Below, piece by piece: positions 44,722 to 53,812 of a stretch of DNA of 64,000 nucleotides. A program made the position numbers and the translations under genes. How positions within the stretch are numbered: the stretch's first letter is position 1; each line of letters opens with the position of its first letter. Source of the stretch: Sphingopyxis sp. LC363. Its GTDB lineage: Bacteria; Pseudomonadota; Alphaproteobacteria; Sphingomonadales; Sphingomonadaceae. The DNA lies in the NCBI RefSeq assembly GCF_000756385.1, contig NZ_JNFC01000004.1:29709-93708 (forward strand), given 5' to 3'. The notes beneath the pieces are model-generated. The model was not told the origin of the DNA, did not search any database, and was given only the letters and a program-made list of their open reading frames with translations.

Positions 44722-44985
44722 TCAGGCGATCGCGTTCACGCTCTTGGTCAGGCGCGAGAACTTGCGCGCGACCGTGTTCTTGTGGAGCACGCCCTTGGCG
44801 ACGCCGCGCGCCATTTCGGGCTGCGCAGCCTTCAGCGCGGTCGCGGCCGCATCCTTGTCACCGGCGGCGACGGCCGTTTCGACCTTCTTCACCAGCGTGC
44901 GAATGCGCGAAACGCGATTCTTGTTCACGAGAGTGCGCGCGGTGTTGCGGCGGATGCGCTTCTTTGCCTGCGGCGTATTGGCCAT
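44722..44985 (-). CDS. rpsT: 30S ribosomal protein S20
   Basis: A protein of 87 residues. [20 protein letters not shown] is the S20 start, and the remainder is the expected three-helix basic rod. It binds 16S rRNA early in 30S assembly. The ATG is preceded by AGAGGA, and a strong terminator follows. It sits between mutM and dnaA. Confidence 0.97.
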   Translation of the reverse strand: MANTPQAKKRIRRNTARTLVNKNRVSRIRTLVKKVETAVAAGDKDAAATALKAAQPEMARGVAKGVLHKNTVARKFSRLTKSVNAIA

Positions 44986-45174
44986 AAATTCCTCTAGTCT
45001 TTCAAACGGTCTACATGGTCGGAGCACAGCAGCAGCAGAGCAGCCGAATCCCGCGAAATGCAGCGAATCGATGTCCGGATGCGGCCGGTTCCGGACGACC
45101 GGACCCTGCTCGAAGGGTGCGCGCATAGCGATGAAGGGCGATTTGGTCAATGGCCTTGCGGGCAATATCCCGCA

Positions 45175-45987
45175 TTATCGTTGGCATTTGGAGCAAAAGA
45201 AGGTCGAGCGCCCGCTCTGTACGATCCGCGCGATCGTTCCGCTGCATTCGCAAGCCTCGCCCTCGCGGCCATAGACGCGCCAGTCCTTGGCGAAATAGCC
45301 GAGATCGCCTTCGGGACCGAGGAAGTCGCGCAAGGTCGAGCCGCCCGCCGCGATCGCCGCGATCAACACCTCCTTGATCGCGGCAACCAGCGGTGCGAGC
45401 TTCGCCCTGGAGACATCGGCAGCGGGCTTTTCCGGCGAAATGCGCGCCATGTTGAGCGCCTCGCAGACATAAATGTTGCCGAGCCCCGCGACGATGGTCT
45501 GATCGAGCAGCATCGCCTTGATCGGCGCGCGACGCCCGGCGAACGCCTTTGCCAGACAGGCGGCGTCGAAAGCGTCGGACAGGGGTTCGGGGCCGAGCGT
45601 TACAAAGGCAGAAAAGCGCGTCAGCGGATCGCCGCTCACCAGATCGACCGAGCCAAAGCGCCGTGGGTCGTGGAGGAACAGGCGATGCCCTGCCCCGGTT
45701 TCGAGCAGGAGATGATCGTGCTTGCCCGCATCGCCGCCTTCGGTACGCCAGCGTCCCGACATGCCGAGATGAAAGATCATATGATCGTCGCGGTCGGTCG
45801 ACACGATGCCATATTTGGCGCGGCGCGACAGGCCCGTGACCGTTGCGCCGGTCAGCCGCTGTGCAAGGTCGGCGGGAAAGGGCCGGCGCAGGTCGGGGCG
45901 GAAAGTGGTGACTGCGGTAAGCCGTTGCCCGTCAAGGAAGGGGGCAAGGCCGCGGATGGTGGTTTCGACTTCGGGTAGCTCGGGCAT
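45175..45987 (-). CDS. mutM: formamidopyrimidine-DNA glycosylase
   Basis: A protein of 270 residues. The catalytic Pro-Glu are at residues 2-3 (MPELPEVETTIRGL), the helix-two-turn-helix region contains GNIYVCEALNMARISP, and the C-terminal zinc finger has Cys pairs CECSG and FCSKCQR. It removes 8-oxoguanine and other oxidised purines. It is divergent from ubiE with a 93-base gap. Confidence 0.96.
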   Translation of the reverse strand: MPELPEVETTIRGLAPFLDGQRLTAVTTFRPDLRRPFPADLAQRLTGATVTGLSRRAKYGIVSTDRDDHMIFHLGMSGRWRTEGGDAGKHDHLLLETGAGHRLFLHDPRRFGSVDLVSGDPLTRFSAFVTLGPEPLSDAFDAACLAKAFAGRRAPIKAMLLDQTIVAGLGNIYVCEALNMARISPEKPAADVSRAKLAPLVAAIKEVLIAAIAAGGSTLRDFLGPEGDLGYFAKDWRVYGREGEACECSGTIARIVQSGRSTFFCSKCQR

Positions 45988-46080
45988 TTCGACATGGCGG
46001 TAACTGGCATTTGCTTGCGCGACAAGGCCCGGCTAAAGGCCATCGCAACAGAATTTCTCCCCGCAAAAGGCGCACAAACG

Positions 46081-46818
46081 ATGGCCACTCCCGATACCGT
46101 CAGCTTCGGCTATGAACAGGTCCCCGCGGGTGCGAAGACCGCGATGGTCGGCGAAGTGTTCAGCCGCGTCGCGCGCAAATATGACATCATGAACGACGCG
46201 ATGTCGGGGGGGATGCACCGCCTGTGGAAAGACCGCTTCGTACGCCGCGTGAAGCCGCGCGAAGGCGAAACGATCCTCGACATGGCGGGCGGCACCGGCG
46301 ACATCGCCTTTCGTATGGAGCGGTTCGGCGCGAGCATCACGGTCGCCGACATCAACCCCGACATGCTCGGCGTCGGCATGGAGCGCGCGGCAGAGCGCGG
46401 GATCGACAGCCTCGTGTGGTCCGAGCAGAACGCCGAAAAGCTGAGCTTTCCGGACCAATTCTTCGACGCTTATACGATCGCCTTCGGCATCCGCAACGTC
46501 ACCGACATTCCGGCGGCACTGAAGGAAGCGCACCGTGTGCTGCGTTATGGCGGGCGTTTCTTCTGCCTCGAATTTTCGACCAACGAATGGCCGGGTTTCG
46601 CGCAGGCCTATGACGCTTATTCGCATCACCTCGTCCCCAAGCTCGGCAAGCTGATTGCCGACGACGAGGACAGCTATCGCTATCTGATCGAATCGATCCG
46701 CCGCTTCCCGCCGATGCCCCAATTCGCGCAGATGATCGGCGAAGCGGGCTTCACCGCGGTCAAGGTCGAGCCGATCCTCGGCGGTCTCGTCGCGATCCAC
46801 AGCGGGTGGAAGGCTTGA
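46081..46818 (+). CDS. ubiE: bifunctional demethylmenaquinone/2-methoxy-polyprenyl-benzoquinol methyltransferase UbiE
   Basis: A protein of 245 residues. YDIMNDAMSGGMHRLWKDRF is the UbiE/COQ5 signature, followed by the SAM motif ILDMAGGTGDIAFR and the FGIRNVTDIPAAL segment. It methylates the quinone ring carbon in ubiquinone synthesis. ATG 46081 is chosen because MATPDTVSFGYEQV begins the conserved region. The stop overlaps the ubiB start. Confidence 0.95.
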   Translation: MATPDTVSFGYEQVPAGAKTAMVGEVFSRVARKYDIMNDAMSGGMHRLWKDRFVRRVKPREGETILDMAGGTGDIAFRMERFGASITVADINPDMLGVGMERAAERGIDSLVWSEQNAEKLSFPDQFFDAYTIAFGIRNVTDIPAALKEAHRVLRYGGRFFCLEFSTNEWPGFAQAYDAYSHHLVPKLGKLIADDEDSYRYLIESIRRFPPMPQFAQMIGEAGFTAVKVEPILGGLVAIHSGWKA

Positions 46819-48359
46819 CCCGACCCGTCACCCATATCGTCCGCCTGCTGAAGTGGGGACGCATCCTCGCACGCCACGGCGCGCTGCGCGGGATCGAAAC
46901 CGCGCCACAGACCCCGCCGGGAGTCAAGCGATTGTGCCGCCTCGCGCGGCTCGGCACGATCCAGCCGAAGCTGCCCGACTATGCCGCCGCCTTCCAGGCG
47001 ATCGGCCCCGCGGCGGTCAAGCTGGGACAGACGCTCGCGACGCGCCCCGACCTCGTCGGCGAAGAGGCCGCGCGCAACCTGCTGACGCTGCAGGACGCGC
47101 TCGCGCCTGTCGCGTTCGACCGGATCCGGCAGGAAATCGAGGTGACCTTCGAAGCGCCGCTCGAAAGTCTTTACAGCGAGTTCGATCCTGAGCCCGTCGG
47201 TTCGGCGTCGATCGCGCAGGTTCACCGCGCGGTGACGACCGACGGGCGCCGGGTCGCGGTCAAGGTGCGCCGCCCGGGCATCGACAAGCAGTTCGCGCGC
47301 GACATCGAAACCTATGAATGGGCGGCCGCGCATCTCGAAGCCTTTGGCGGAGAAGCTGCGCGCCTGCGCCCGCGGCAGGTGATCGCCAATTTCCGCCGCT
47401 GGACCTTGCGCGAACTCGACCTGCGCCGCGAGGCGGCGTCGGCATCGGAACTCGCCGACGCGATGACGGCGGTGCCCGAATATGAGGTGCCGGCGATCGA
47501 CTGGGATCGCACCGCGAGCCGCGTGATGACGATGAGCTGGATCGACGGCGTCAAAATCTCGCACCGCGACCGGCTCGTCGCGGCGGGCCACGACATGGAG
47601 GCGCTGGCATCGAACCTCGTCCACGCCTTTCTGCGGCAGGCGATCGCCGAGGGATTTTTCCACGCCGACATGCACCAGGGAAATCTGTTCGTGAAGGCTG
47701 ACGGCACAATCGCCGCGGTCGATTTCGGCATCATGGGGCGGATCAACCGGCAGGCGCGCTACTGGCTCGCCGAGATCCTCTATGGGCTGACGACGGGAAA
47801 TTACCGCCGCGTCGCCGAGATTCATTTCGAGGCGCAATATGTGCCCGATTATCACAGCGTCGAGGAGTTCGCGACGGCGCTGCGCGCGGTCGGGGAGCCG
47901 ATGCGCGGCAAGCCGGTGAGCGAGCTTTCGGTCGGGCAGATGCTCGACGGACTGTTCGCGATCACGCGCGATTTCGACATGCAGACGCAGCCGCACCTGC
48001 TGCTGCTCCAGAAGACGATGGTGATGGTCGAGGGCGTCGCGACGATGCTCAATCCCAAGATCAATATGTGGGATGTCTCGGGGCCCTTCGTCAGCGCGTG
48101 GATTCGCGACGAACTCGGCCCCGAAGCCGCGCTCGCCGACGGGATTCGCGAACAGGGCAAGACGCTCGCGCTGATCCCCGACATCATCCGCCGCCTCGAC
48201 GCGCAATTGCCGCGGAAGGGCGCCGCGCCGCCCGCGCCGCCGCTGCCCGAGATTCCGCTGATGTGGGACAAGGGCGAGAAGCGCCGCTGGTGGCGCTATG
48301 CGCTGACCGCTCTGCTCAGCGCCGCGGCGGGCGCCGGTATCCTGACCTGGCTCGGCTGA
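46815..48359 (+). CDS. ubiB: ubiquinone biosynthesis kinase-like protein UbiB
   Basis: A protein of 514 residues. The atypical-kinase marks are all visible: AVKLGQTLATRPDLV (KxGQ), the Ala-rich GSASIAQVHRAV loop, HADMHQGNLF and the AVDFGIMGR loop. A TM segment ends the protein (RYALTALLSAAAGAGILTWL). UbiB/COQ8 proteins support ubiquinone assembly, probably by lipid handling. The start is likely TTG at 46815, which overlaps the ubiE stop as TTGA; GTG at 46806 is the alternative. Confidence 0.92.
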   Translation: MTRPVTHIVRLLKWGRILARHGALRGIETAPQTPPGVKRLCRLARLGTIQPKLPDYAAAFQAIGPAAVKLGQTLATRPDLVGEEAARNLLTLQDALAPVAFDRIRQEIEVTFEAPLESLYSEFDPEPVGSASIAQVHRAVTTDGRRVAVKVRRPGIDKQFARDIETYEWAAAHLEAFGGEAARLRPRQVIANFRRWTLRELDLRREAASASELADAMTAVPEYEVPAIDWDRTASRVMTMSWIDGVKISHRDRLVAAGHDMEALASNLVHAFLRQAIAEGFFHADMHQGNLFVKADGTIAAVDFGIMGRINRQARYWLAEILYGLTTGNYRRVAEIHFEAQYVPDYHSVEEFATALRAVGEPMRGKPVSELSVGQMLDGLFAITRDFDMQTQPHLLLLQKTMVMVEGVATMLNPKINMWDVSGPFVSAWIRDELGPEAALADGIREQGKTLALIPDIIRRLDAQLPRKGAAPPAPPLPEIPLMWDKGEKRRWWRYALTALLSAAAGAGILTWLG

Positions 48360-48461
48360 GCCGACGCACGCGCGGCCTTGGTTACCGGACATTTACCCTA
48401 AATCATTAGGACCTGGCCTCGACCAACCCCGGACGCGAAATCCGGACAAAACCGAGGTTTC

Positions 48462-49589
48462 ATGCGCCACGACATATTGATTGCCGATTCGCCGCTGACG
48501 ATCGATGCGCTGCCGCTCGATGTCGCGGTGGTCGTGCCGACGCTCAACGAAGCCGCCAATGTCGAGAAGCTGATCGCGAAACTGTCGGTGGTGCTCGCCG
48601 GGCGCGGCTGGGAAGTCCTTTTCGTCGATGACAATTCCGCCGACGGGACGAGCGAACTGGTGCGCCGCATTGCCCGCGAATCGCGCCATGTCCGCATCGT
48701 CCAGCGCGTCGGCCGGCGCGGCCTGTCGTCGGCGGTGGTCGAGGGCATTTTGGCGACCGCAGCACCCATCGTCGCGGTGATGGACGGCGACCTCCAGCAT
48801 AGCGAGGAGACGCTGCCGCGGCTGATCGACGCGATTGCCGATGGCGCCGCCGATATCGCCGTCGGCACCCGCTATGTCGCGGGCGGCGGGATCGGCGACT
48901 GGGACAGGGACCGCGCGCGGATGAGCCGGCTCGCAACGCGCGCCGGCCAGATCGCGCTCGGCACCGACGTCAGCGACCCGATGAGCGGTTTTTTCGCGGT
49001 CCGCCGCGACGCCTTCGAACGCGCATTGCCCCGCCTGTCGGCGGTCGGCTTCAAGATTTTGCTCGATATATTGGCGTCGAGCCCCGTGCCGCTGAAAGTG
49101 GCCGAAATACCCTATCAGTTCCGCACGCGCGAGGCGGGCGAGAGCAAGTTGGGGGTGCGCGTGATCGCCGAATATGCCGAACTGATCGCCGACAAGACGA
49201 TCGGCCGCGTCGTCCCCGTGCGCCTGATCAAATTCCTGATGGTTGGCGGGCTCGGCGTGTTCGTCCACCTCGCCGTGCTGCGCATGATCCTCGGCGCCGG
49301 CAGCGCCTTCTTCACCGCGCAGACCGCGGCGGTGATGACCGCGATCGCCTTCAACTTTTTCCTCAACAACAGCTTCACCTATGCCGATCGCAAGCTGAGG
49401 GGTTGGCGCCTTTTCGGCGGCCTCGCGAGCTTTTATGCGATTTCGGCTTTGGGGGCGGTGGCCAATATCGGCATCGGCACCTGGATGGCGGGGCAGGACG
49501 AGCGCTGGTGGGTCGCCGGGGTCGCGGGCGTCGTCGTCGGCGCGATCTGGAACTTCGCCATGTCGTCGGCGCTCACCTGGCGCAAATGA
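48462..49589 (+). CDS. glycosyltransferase family 2 fused to a GtrA-like membrane domain
   Basis: A protein of 375 residues. The GT2 domain (about 20-240) has VVVPTLNEAANVEKLI, a VDDNSADGTSEL metal site and AVMDGDLQHS. The GtrA-like domain (about 250-370) has four TM segments (LIKFLMVGGLGVFVHLAVL, ...). This is the polyprenol-phosphate mannose/glucose synthase layout. It overlaps the next gene as ATGA. Confidence 0.9.
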   Translation: MRHDILIADSPLTIDALPLDVAVVVPTLNEAANVEKLIAKLSVVLAGRGWEVLFVDDNSADGTSELVRRIARESRHVRIVQRVGRRGLSSAVVEGILATAAPIVAVMDGDLQHSEETLPRLIDAIADGAADIAVGTRYVAGGGIGDWDRDRARMSRLATRAGQIALGTDVSDPMSGFFAVRRDAFERALPRLSAVGFKILLDILASSPVPLKVAEIPYQFRTREAGESKLGVRVIAEYAELIADKTIGRVVPVRLIKFLMVGGLGVFVHLAVLRMILGAGSAFFTAQTAAVMTAIAFNFFLNNSFTYADRKLRGWRLFGGLASFYAISALGAVANIGIGTWMAGQDERWWVAGVAGVVVGAIWNFAMSSALTWRK

Positions 49590-50686
49590 ACAAGGTCGTG
49601 CCCGGCTGGAATCGCTTCGCGGGGATTTCGCGCCCGGTCGCGGCTGCCGTGCTGGGCCTGCTGGCGCTGCTGATGGCGTGGGGCGCGGCGGGCGGCGTCG
49701 GCGGCGACCATGTCGCGACCGCCAAGCCGTCATCGGCGCATTCCGACGGCCTCGTCGGCGATCATGCGCTTTACGCGCGCATCGCGCAGCGAGTCGTGGG
49801 AGGCGAATCCTATTATCCGGCGGCGGCGGCGGAACATCGGAGCGGAAATTATCCGTTGCGCCCCTTCGTGACCGTCCGCCTGCCGACGCTCGCCCATATC
49901 GTCGCCGCGCTGGGCGAGCGGAACATCATGCTCATCTTCTTGCTGATCGGCGGCGCGGCGATCCTTGCCTGGTACCGGCGATTACGGACCGAACCGGACA
50001 TCCCGCGCTACGCCGCGATCGGCGCGCTGTTCGTCGCGGTCAATCTGACGCAGCTCGCCGCGCGCGAGTGGCTCTATATTCACGAGGTCGCGGGGGGAGT
50101 CCTTCTCGCGCTCGCCCTCGCGCTCTATCGCCCGGCGCGCGCGTGGGCGACGATGCTCCTCGTCGCGGCCGCGCTGGCGATCCGCGAGACGGTGCTGCCC
50201 ATCGCGATGCTGTTCGGGCTGTTCGCGCTGATCGATCGCGACTGGCGCGCGGCCGCGGGTTGGCTGGTGCTTGGCCTGTGTTTCGCCGGGGGGCTTGCTG
50301 CGCATATCGCGGCGCTCGCTGCGGTCACCACCCCCGCCGATTCCGCGAGCCAGGGCTGGCACGGACAGGGCGGCTGGATCGCCTATCTGTCCTTCGTTCA
50401 GGCGTCCTCGATCCTGCGTTTTTTCGAAGGCTGGGCGGCCGCCTTTCTCGTGCCGCTCGCGCTGCTCGGCTGGGCGGCGTGGCGTTCGCGGCTGGGGCTC
50501 GCGGTGTTGCTGATCCAGCTCTTCTACGCCGCGCTGCTGATGCTCTTCGCGCGCCCGGCCAATTTCTATTGGGCGATGCTCATCACCCCGACCCTGTTCG
50601 TCGGCCTTGCCTTCGCTCCCGCCGCGCTCGCCGCCCTGGCGCGTTCGCTGTGGCGCCCGGCGCGCGTCCTTTCCGCCGCCGCTTAG
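49586..50686 (+). CDS. multi-pass membrane protein, possible GT-C glycosyltransferase
   Basis: A protein of 366 residues with about nine TM segments. An N-terminal luminal-type loop with DGLVGDHALYARIAQRVVGG, ESYYPAA is reminiscent of the first loop of polyprenyl-sugar-using GT-C enzymes, with an Asp-His pair. No firm family motif is visible. Coupling to the polyprenol-sugar synthase upstream supports a role as its user. A 54-base gap then leads to the coaBC leader. Confidence 0.7.
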   Translation: MNKVVPGWNRFAGISRPVAAAVLGLLALLMAWGAAGGVGGDHVATAKPSSAHSDGLVGDHALYARIAQRVVGGESYYPAAAAEHRSGNYPLRPFVTVRLPTLAHIVAALGERNIMLIFLLIGGAAILAWYRRLRTEPDIPRYAAIGALFVAVNLTQLAAREWLYIHEVAGGVLLALALALYRPARAWATMLLVAAALAIRETVLPIAMLFGLFALIDRDWRAAAGWLVLGLCFAGGLAAHIAALAAVTTPADSASQGWHGQGGWIAYLSFVQASSILRFFEGWAAAFLVPLALLGWAAWRSRLGLAVLLIQLFYAALLMLFARPANFYWAMLITPTLFVGLAFAPAALAALARSLWRPARVLSAAA

Positions 50687-50740
50687 GCGTCCTTGAACTG
50701 GGGCGAGGAAGCGCATAACTGGGTGGCGAAGGAGACGGCG

Positions 50741-50794
50741 ATGAATCAACCCCTGTCGATCGCCGCCCGCACCGGGCAGGCCCGCCGCCGCTGA
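50741..50794 (+). CDS. 17-residue leader ORF coupled to coaBC
   Basis: ATG at 50741 opens MNQPLSIAARTGQARRR, whose TGA overlaps the coaBC start as TGATG. AAGGAG lies seven bases before its ATG, while coaBC itself has no ribosome-binding site. Translation of the small ORF may deliver ribosomes to coaBC. The Arg-rich end might also slow the ribosome. No family is recognised. Confidence 0.6.
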   Translation: MNQPLSIAARTGQARRR

Positions 50795-52056
50795 TGGCCG
50801 CACCGCGCATCCTGCTGATTATCGGCGGCGGCATCGCCGCCTATAAGTCGGTCGAGCTCGTCCGCCTGCTCCGCAAGGCGGGCATGACCGTGCGCTGCGT
50901 GATCACGCGCGCGGGCGAGCAGTTCGTGACGCCGCTGACACTCGCCGCGCTCAGCGAAAACAAGGTCTACACCCATCTCTTCGACCTGAAGGACGAGGTC
51001 GAGATGGGGCATATTCAGCTCTCGCGCGAGGCCGATCTGGTCGTCGTCGCGCCCGCGACCGCAGACCTGCTCGCGAAGATGGCGGGGGGACAAGCCGACG
51101 ACCTCGCGACGACGCTGCTGCTCGCGACCGACAAGCCGGTGCTCGCCGCGCCCGCGATGAATGTGCGCATGTGGCTGCACGCCGCGACGCAGCGCAATGT
51201 CGCGACCTTGCGCGGCGACGGGGTGACGGTGATGGAGCCCGACGAGGGTGAGATGGCGTGCGGCGAATATGGCCCCGGCCGCCTGCCCGAGCCCGACGCG
51301 ATCAAGGCGGCGATCGACGCCGCACTCGCAAATGCGCCCGCGCCCGTCCCGCTCACCGGCCAACCCGATTTCGCGCCCGCCAACCATCGCCCGCTGTTCG
51401 GGCGGCGTATCCTGATCACCGCGGGGCCGACGCACGAGCCCATCGATCCGGTGCGCTACATCGCCAATCGGTCGAGCGGGAAGCAGGGCTTCGCGATCGC
51501 CGCCGCCGCCGCCGAAGCCGGCGCCGAGGTCTTGTTGATCGCAGGCCCCGTCCCGCTGCCGACGCCGCCCGGCGTGATCCGTGTCGATGTCGAAACCGCG
51601 GTCGAGATGGCCGCCGAAGTCGCCGACGGCCTGCCCGTCGATGCGGCGATCATGGTCGCCGCGGTCGCCGACTGGCGTGCCGCCGATGCCGCGCCTCAGA
51701 AGATCAAGAAAGACGGCAGCGGGCAGGTGCCGCCACTCGCGCTCGCCGAAAATCCCGACATTCTAGCGAGCGTCGCCAAAAGCCCGGAGCGCCCGCCGCT
51801 GCTGATCGGTTTCGCCGCCGAGACCAACGACGTCATTCCCCACGCGCAGGCAAAGCTCGCGCGCAAGGGATGCGACTGGATCGTCGCGAACGACGTGTCG
51901 GCCGACCCGATGGGTGGCGAGACGAACCGCGTGCATATCGTTAGCCAGGATGGTGTAGACAGCTGGGACCGGCTGCCAAAACCGGCCGTCGCCCGCAAAT
52001 TGATGGAAAAGATCGCCGATGAGCTCGAAAAACGTGCACCCCTTGAAAGAGATTGA
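50794..52056 (+). CDS. coaBC: phosphopantothenoylcysteine synthetase/decarboxylase
   Basis: A protein of 420 residues. The CoaC half (1-185) has the FMN site [14 protein letters not shown], the catalytic His in [15 protein letters not shown] and the Cys in ACGEYGPGR. The CoaB half has [30 protein letters not shown] and AAVADWR. It carries out two steps of CoA synthesis. The start depends on coupling with a leader ORF. It overlaps dut by 38 bases. Confidence 0.96.
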   Translation: MAAPRILLIIGGGIAAYKSVELVRLLRKAGMTVRCVITRAGEQFVTPLTLAALSENKVYTHLFDLKDEVEMGHIQLSREADLVVVAPATADLLAKMAGGQADDLATTLLLATDKPVLAAPAMNVRMWLHAATQRNVATLRGDGVTVMEPDEGEMACGEYGPGRLPEPDAIKAAIDAALANAPAPVPLTGQPDFAPANHRPLFGRRILITAGPTHEPIDPVRYIANRSSGKQGFAIAAAAAEAGAEVLLIAGPVPLPTPPGVIRVDVETAVEMAAEVADGLPVDAAIMVAAVADWRAADAAPQKIKKDGSGQVPPLALAENPDILASVAKSPERPPLLIGFAAETNDVIPHAQAKLARKGCDWIVANDVSADPMGGETNRVHIVSQDGVDSWDRLPKPAVARKLMEKIADELEKRAPLERD

Positions 52057-52555
52057 AATCGCCATCCAGCGGCTGCCCAACGGCGGCGGCCTGCCCCTCC
52101 CCGCCTATGCGTCGGACGGCGCGGCGGGGATGGACGTCGTCGCGGCGGAGACGCTGACGCTCCGCTCTGGCACGCGCCACGCGGTCGCGACGGGCTTCGC
52201 AATGGCGATCCCTGCCGGTTACGAGGTACAGGTGCGTCCGCGCTCGGGACTGGCGTTGAAGCATGGCGTCACCTGTCTCAACACGCCGGGAACGATCGAC
52301 AGCGACTATCGCGGCGAAGTGAAGGTGATCCTCGCCAATCTCGGCGACGAGCCGTTCGAGATCAAGCGCGGCGACCGCATCGCCCAGCTCGTCCCCGCCC
52401 CGCTCCAGCGCGCCGCCTTCGCCGAAGTGACGACGCTCGACGAAACGGCGCGCGGCGCCGGCGGCTTCGGCTCAACCGGGGTCGAAAGTGATGCCGTCGA
52501 CGAGACTGCGGCCACAGCGGGGCTTGCCTCGCTTTCGGACATCAAGCTTCGCTGA
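52019..52555 (+). CDS. dut: deoxyuridine 5'-triphosphate nucleotidohydrolase
   Basis: A protein of 178 residues. The five dUTPase motifs are visible: [31 protein letters not shown] with the catalytic Asp, RIAQLVPAP and a late GAGGFGSTG. It hydrolyses dUTP to dUMP. The tail after the last motif ([20 protein letters not shown]) is an unusual extension of about 25 residues. ATG 52019 lies inside coaBC; a TTG at 52043 is the alternative. Confidence 0.93.
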   Translation: MSSKNVHPLKEIEIAIQRLPNGGGLPLPAYASDGAAGMDVVAAETLTLRSGTRHAVATGFAMAIPAGYEVQVRPRSGLALKHGVTCLNTPGTIDSDYRGEVKVILANLGDEPFEIKRGDRIAQLVPAPLQRAAFAEVTTLDETARGAGGFGSTGVESDAVDETAATAGLASLSDIKLR

Positions 52556-52562
52556 CCGGCTC

Positions 52563-53312
52563 GTGCTCAGCGACGCCGAACTCGACCGCTATGCGCGCCA
52601 GATCATTCTGCCGCAGTTCGGCGGCGCGGGGCAGGCGAAGCTGAAAGCGAGCCATGTCGCGGTGATCGGCGCGGGCGGGATCGGCTGCCCGGCGATCACC
52701 TATCTGGCGGCGGCGGGCGTCGGCAAGCTGACGATTATCGACCATGACCGGATCGAGCTGTCGAACCTGCACCGCCAGCCGCTGTTCACCGACGCCGATC
52801 TCGGCGCGCTGAAGGCCGAGGTCGCGGCCGAAGCGGCGCGGCGAATCAATCCGCATGTCGAGGTCGCCGCGGTCGCCGAGCGGCTGGACGATGCCAATGC
52901 CGGGGCGCTGCTCGCGGGCGCGAGCCTGATCCTCGATGGCTGCGACAATTTCGCCACGCGGCTCGCGGTCAATCGCGCGGCGGTGGCGCTCGAAACCCCG
53001 CTACTCAGCGCCGCGATCGGCGCGTTCGAGGGACAGGTCGCGCTCTATGAGGGCTGGCGTGCGGGGCACGCCTGCTACGCCTGCCTCGTCGGCAACGATC
53101 CCGACCGGCCGGGGATCAACTGCGCCGAAACCGGCGTGATGGGGGCGCTCGCAGGAATGATCGGCACGATGGCGGCGCTCGAGGCGGTGCGTGCGCTGTC
53201 CGGTTGGGGATCGCCGCTCGCCGGCCGGCTCGCGATCGTCGATATGCTCGATCGGCGCTGGCGCGAGGTCGGCGTGCCCGGGGACCCCGAATGTCCGATA
53301 TGCAAGGCTTGA
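52563..53312 (+). CDS. MoeB/ThiF/HesA-family adenylyltransferase (E1-like)
   Basis: A protein of 249 residues. ELDRYARQIILPQFGGAGQA is the MoeB/ThiF start, VIGAGGIGCPAITYLAAAGV the ATP site, and CYACLVG and CPICKA the Cys pairs of the zinc site. E1-like enzymes activate the C-terminus of a sulphur carrier (MoaD, ThiS). No carrier lies adjacent. GTG at 52563 is eight bases after the dut stop. It has no rhodanese tail. It overlaps the DsrE gene by 22 bases. Confidence 0.88.
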   Translation: MLSDAELDRYARQIILPQFGGAGQAKLKASHVAVIGAGGIGCPAITYLAAAGVGKLTIIDHDRIELSNLHRQPLFTDADLGALKAEVAAEAARRINPHVEVAAVAERLDDANAGALLAGASLILDGCDNFATRLAVNRAAVALETPLLSAAIGAFEGQVALYEGWRAGHACYACLVGNDPDRPGINCAETGVMGALAGMIGTMAALEAVRALSGWGSPLAGRLAIVDMLDRRWREVGVPGDPECPICKA

Positions 53313-53665
53313 ACATCATCGTCGCGGTCGCCGAAGGGCGGCGGCTCTATGCGGCACTCGAAGCCGGGATGGCCGCGGCGGCGCTCGGGCGCCCGGTTCG
53401 CATCTTCCTGCAGGGCGAGGCCGCGGCGCTGCTGCGCGATCCGGTGTCGTTCGGCGGCGACGAGGCGCGCCGCGCGGCGGGCCAGCCCGACCTCGCCTCG
53501 CTGATCGAGGAAGCGGCAGCGATGGACGTCGCGCTGCTCGTCTGCCAGTCGGGCATGGCACTCGTCGGCATGACGGCGACCGAGCTGGTCCCGCATGTCC
53601 GCGCCGCGGGGCTGGTCAGCTTCCTCGCCGACGTCGGCGCCGAGGACCGGCTGATCGTCTACTGA
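53291..53665 (+). CDS. DsrE/DsrF-like sulphur-relay family protein
   Basis: A protein of 124 residues. A DsrE-like fold: a beta-strand LNIIVAVAEG, then a helix, VRIFLQGEAAALLRDP, and a conserved-position Cys in DVALLVCQSGMAL (about residue 94). Many DsrE proteins carry persulphide on this Cys. It overlaps the E1-like gene, so a link in sulphur transfer is likely but inferred. A second start ATG at 53300 is possible. Confidence 0.75.
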   Translation: MSDMQGLNIIVAVAEGRRLYAALEAGMAAAALGRPVRIFLQGEAAALLRDPVSFGGDEARRAAGQPDLASLIEEAAAMDVALLVCQSGMALVGMTATELVPHVRAAGLVSFLADVGAEDRLIVY

Positions 53666-53671
53666 AAGTCG

Positions 53672-53805
53672 ATCCTCCCTGTGCCGAAGGCATGGGGAGG
53701 TGGCAGCGCGCAGCGCTGACGGAGGGGCGAAACGCAACGTCGTCGCCCCTCCACCATCCGCTTCGCGGACGGGCCCCCTCCCCATCGCTGCGCGACAGGG
53801 AGGAT
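53672..53805. repeat. branched palindromic element, copy B
   Basis: 134 bases between the convergent DsrE and methyltransferase genes. Long-range pairs are the same as in copy A (13074-13209). Lateral hairpins are GCC-gaa-GGC, CAGCGC-gca-GCGCTG, TCCGC-ttc-GCGGA and CGC-tgc-GCG, each changed from copy A on both sides of the stem. Confidence 0.85.
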
Positions 53806-53812
53806 CAATCAT

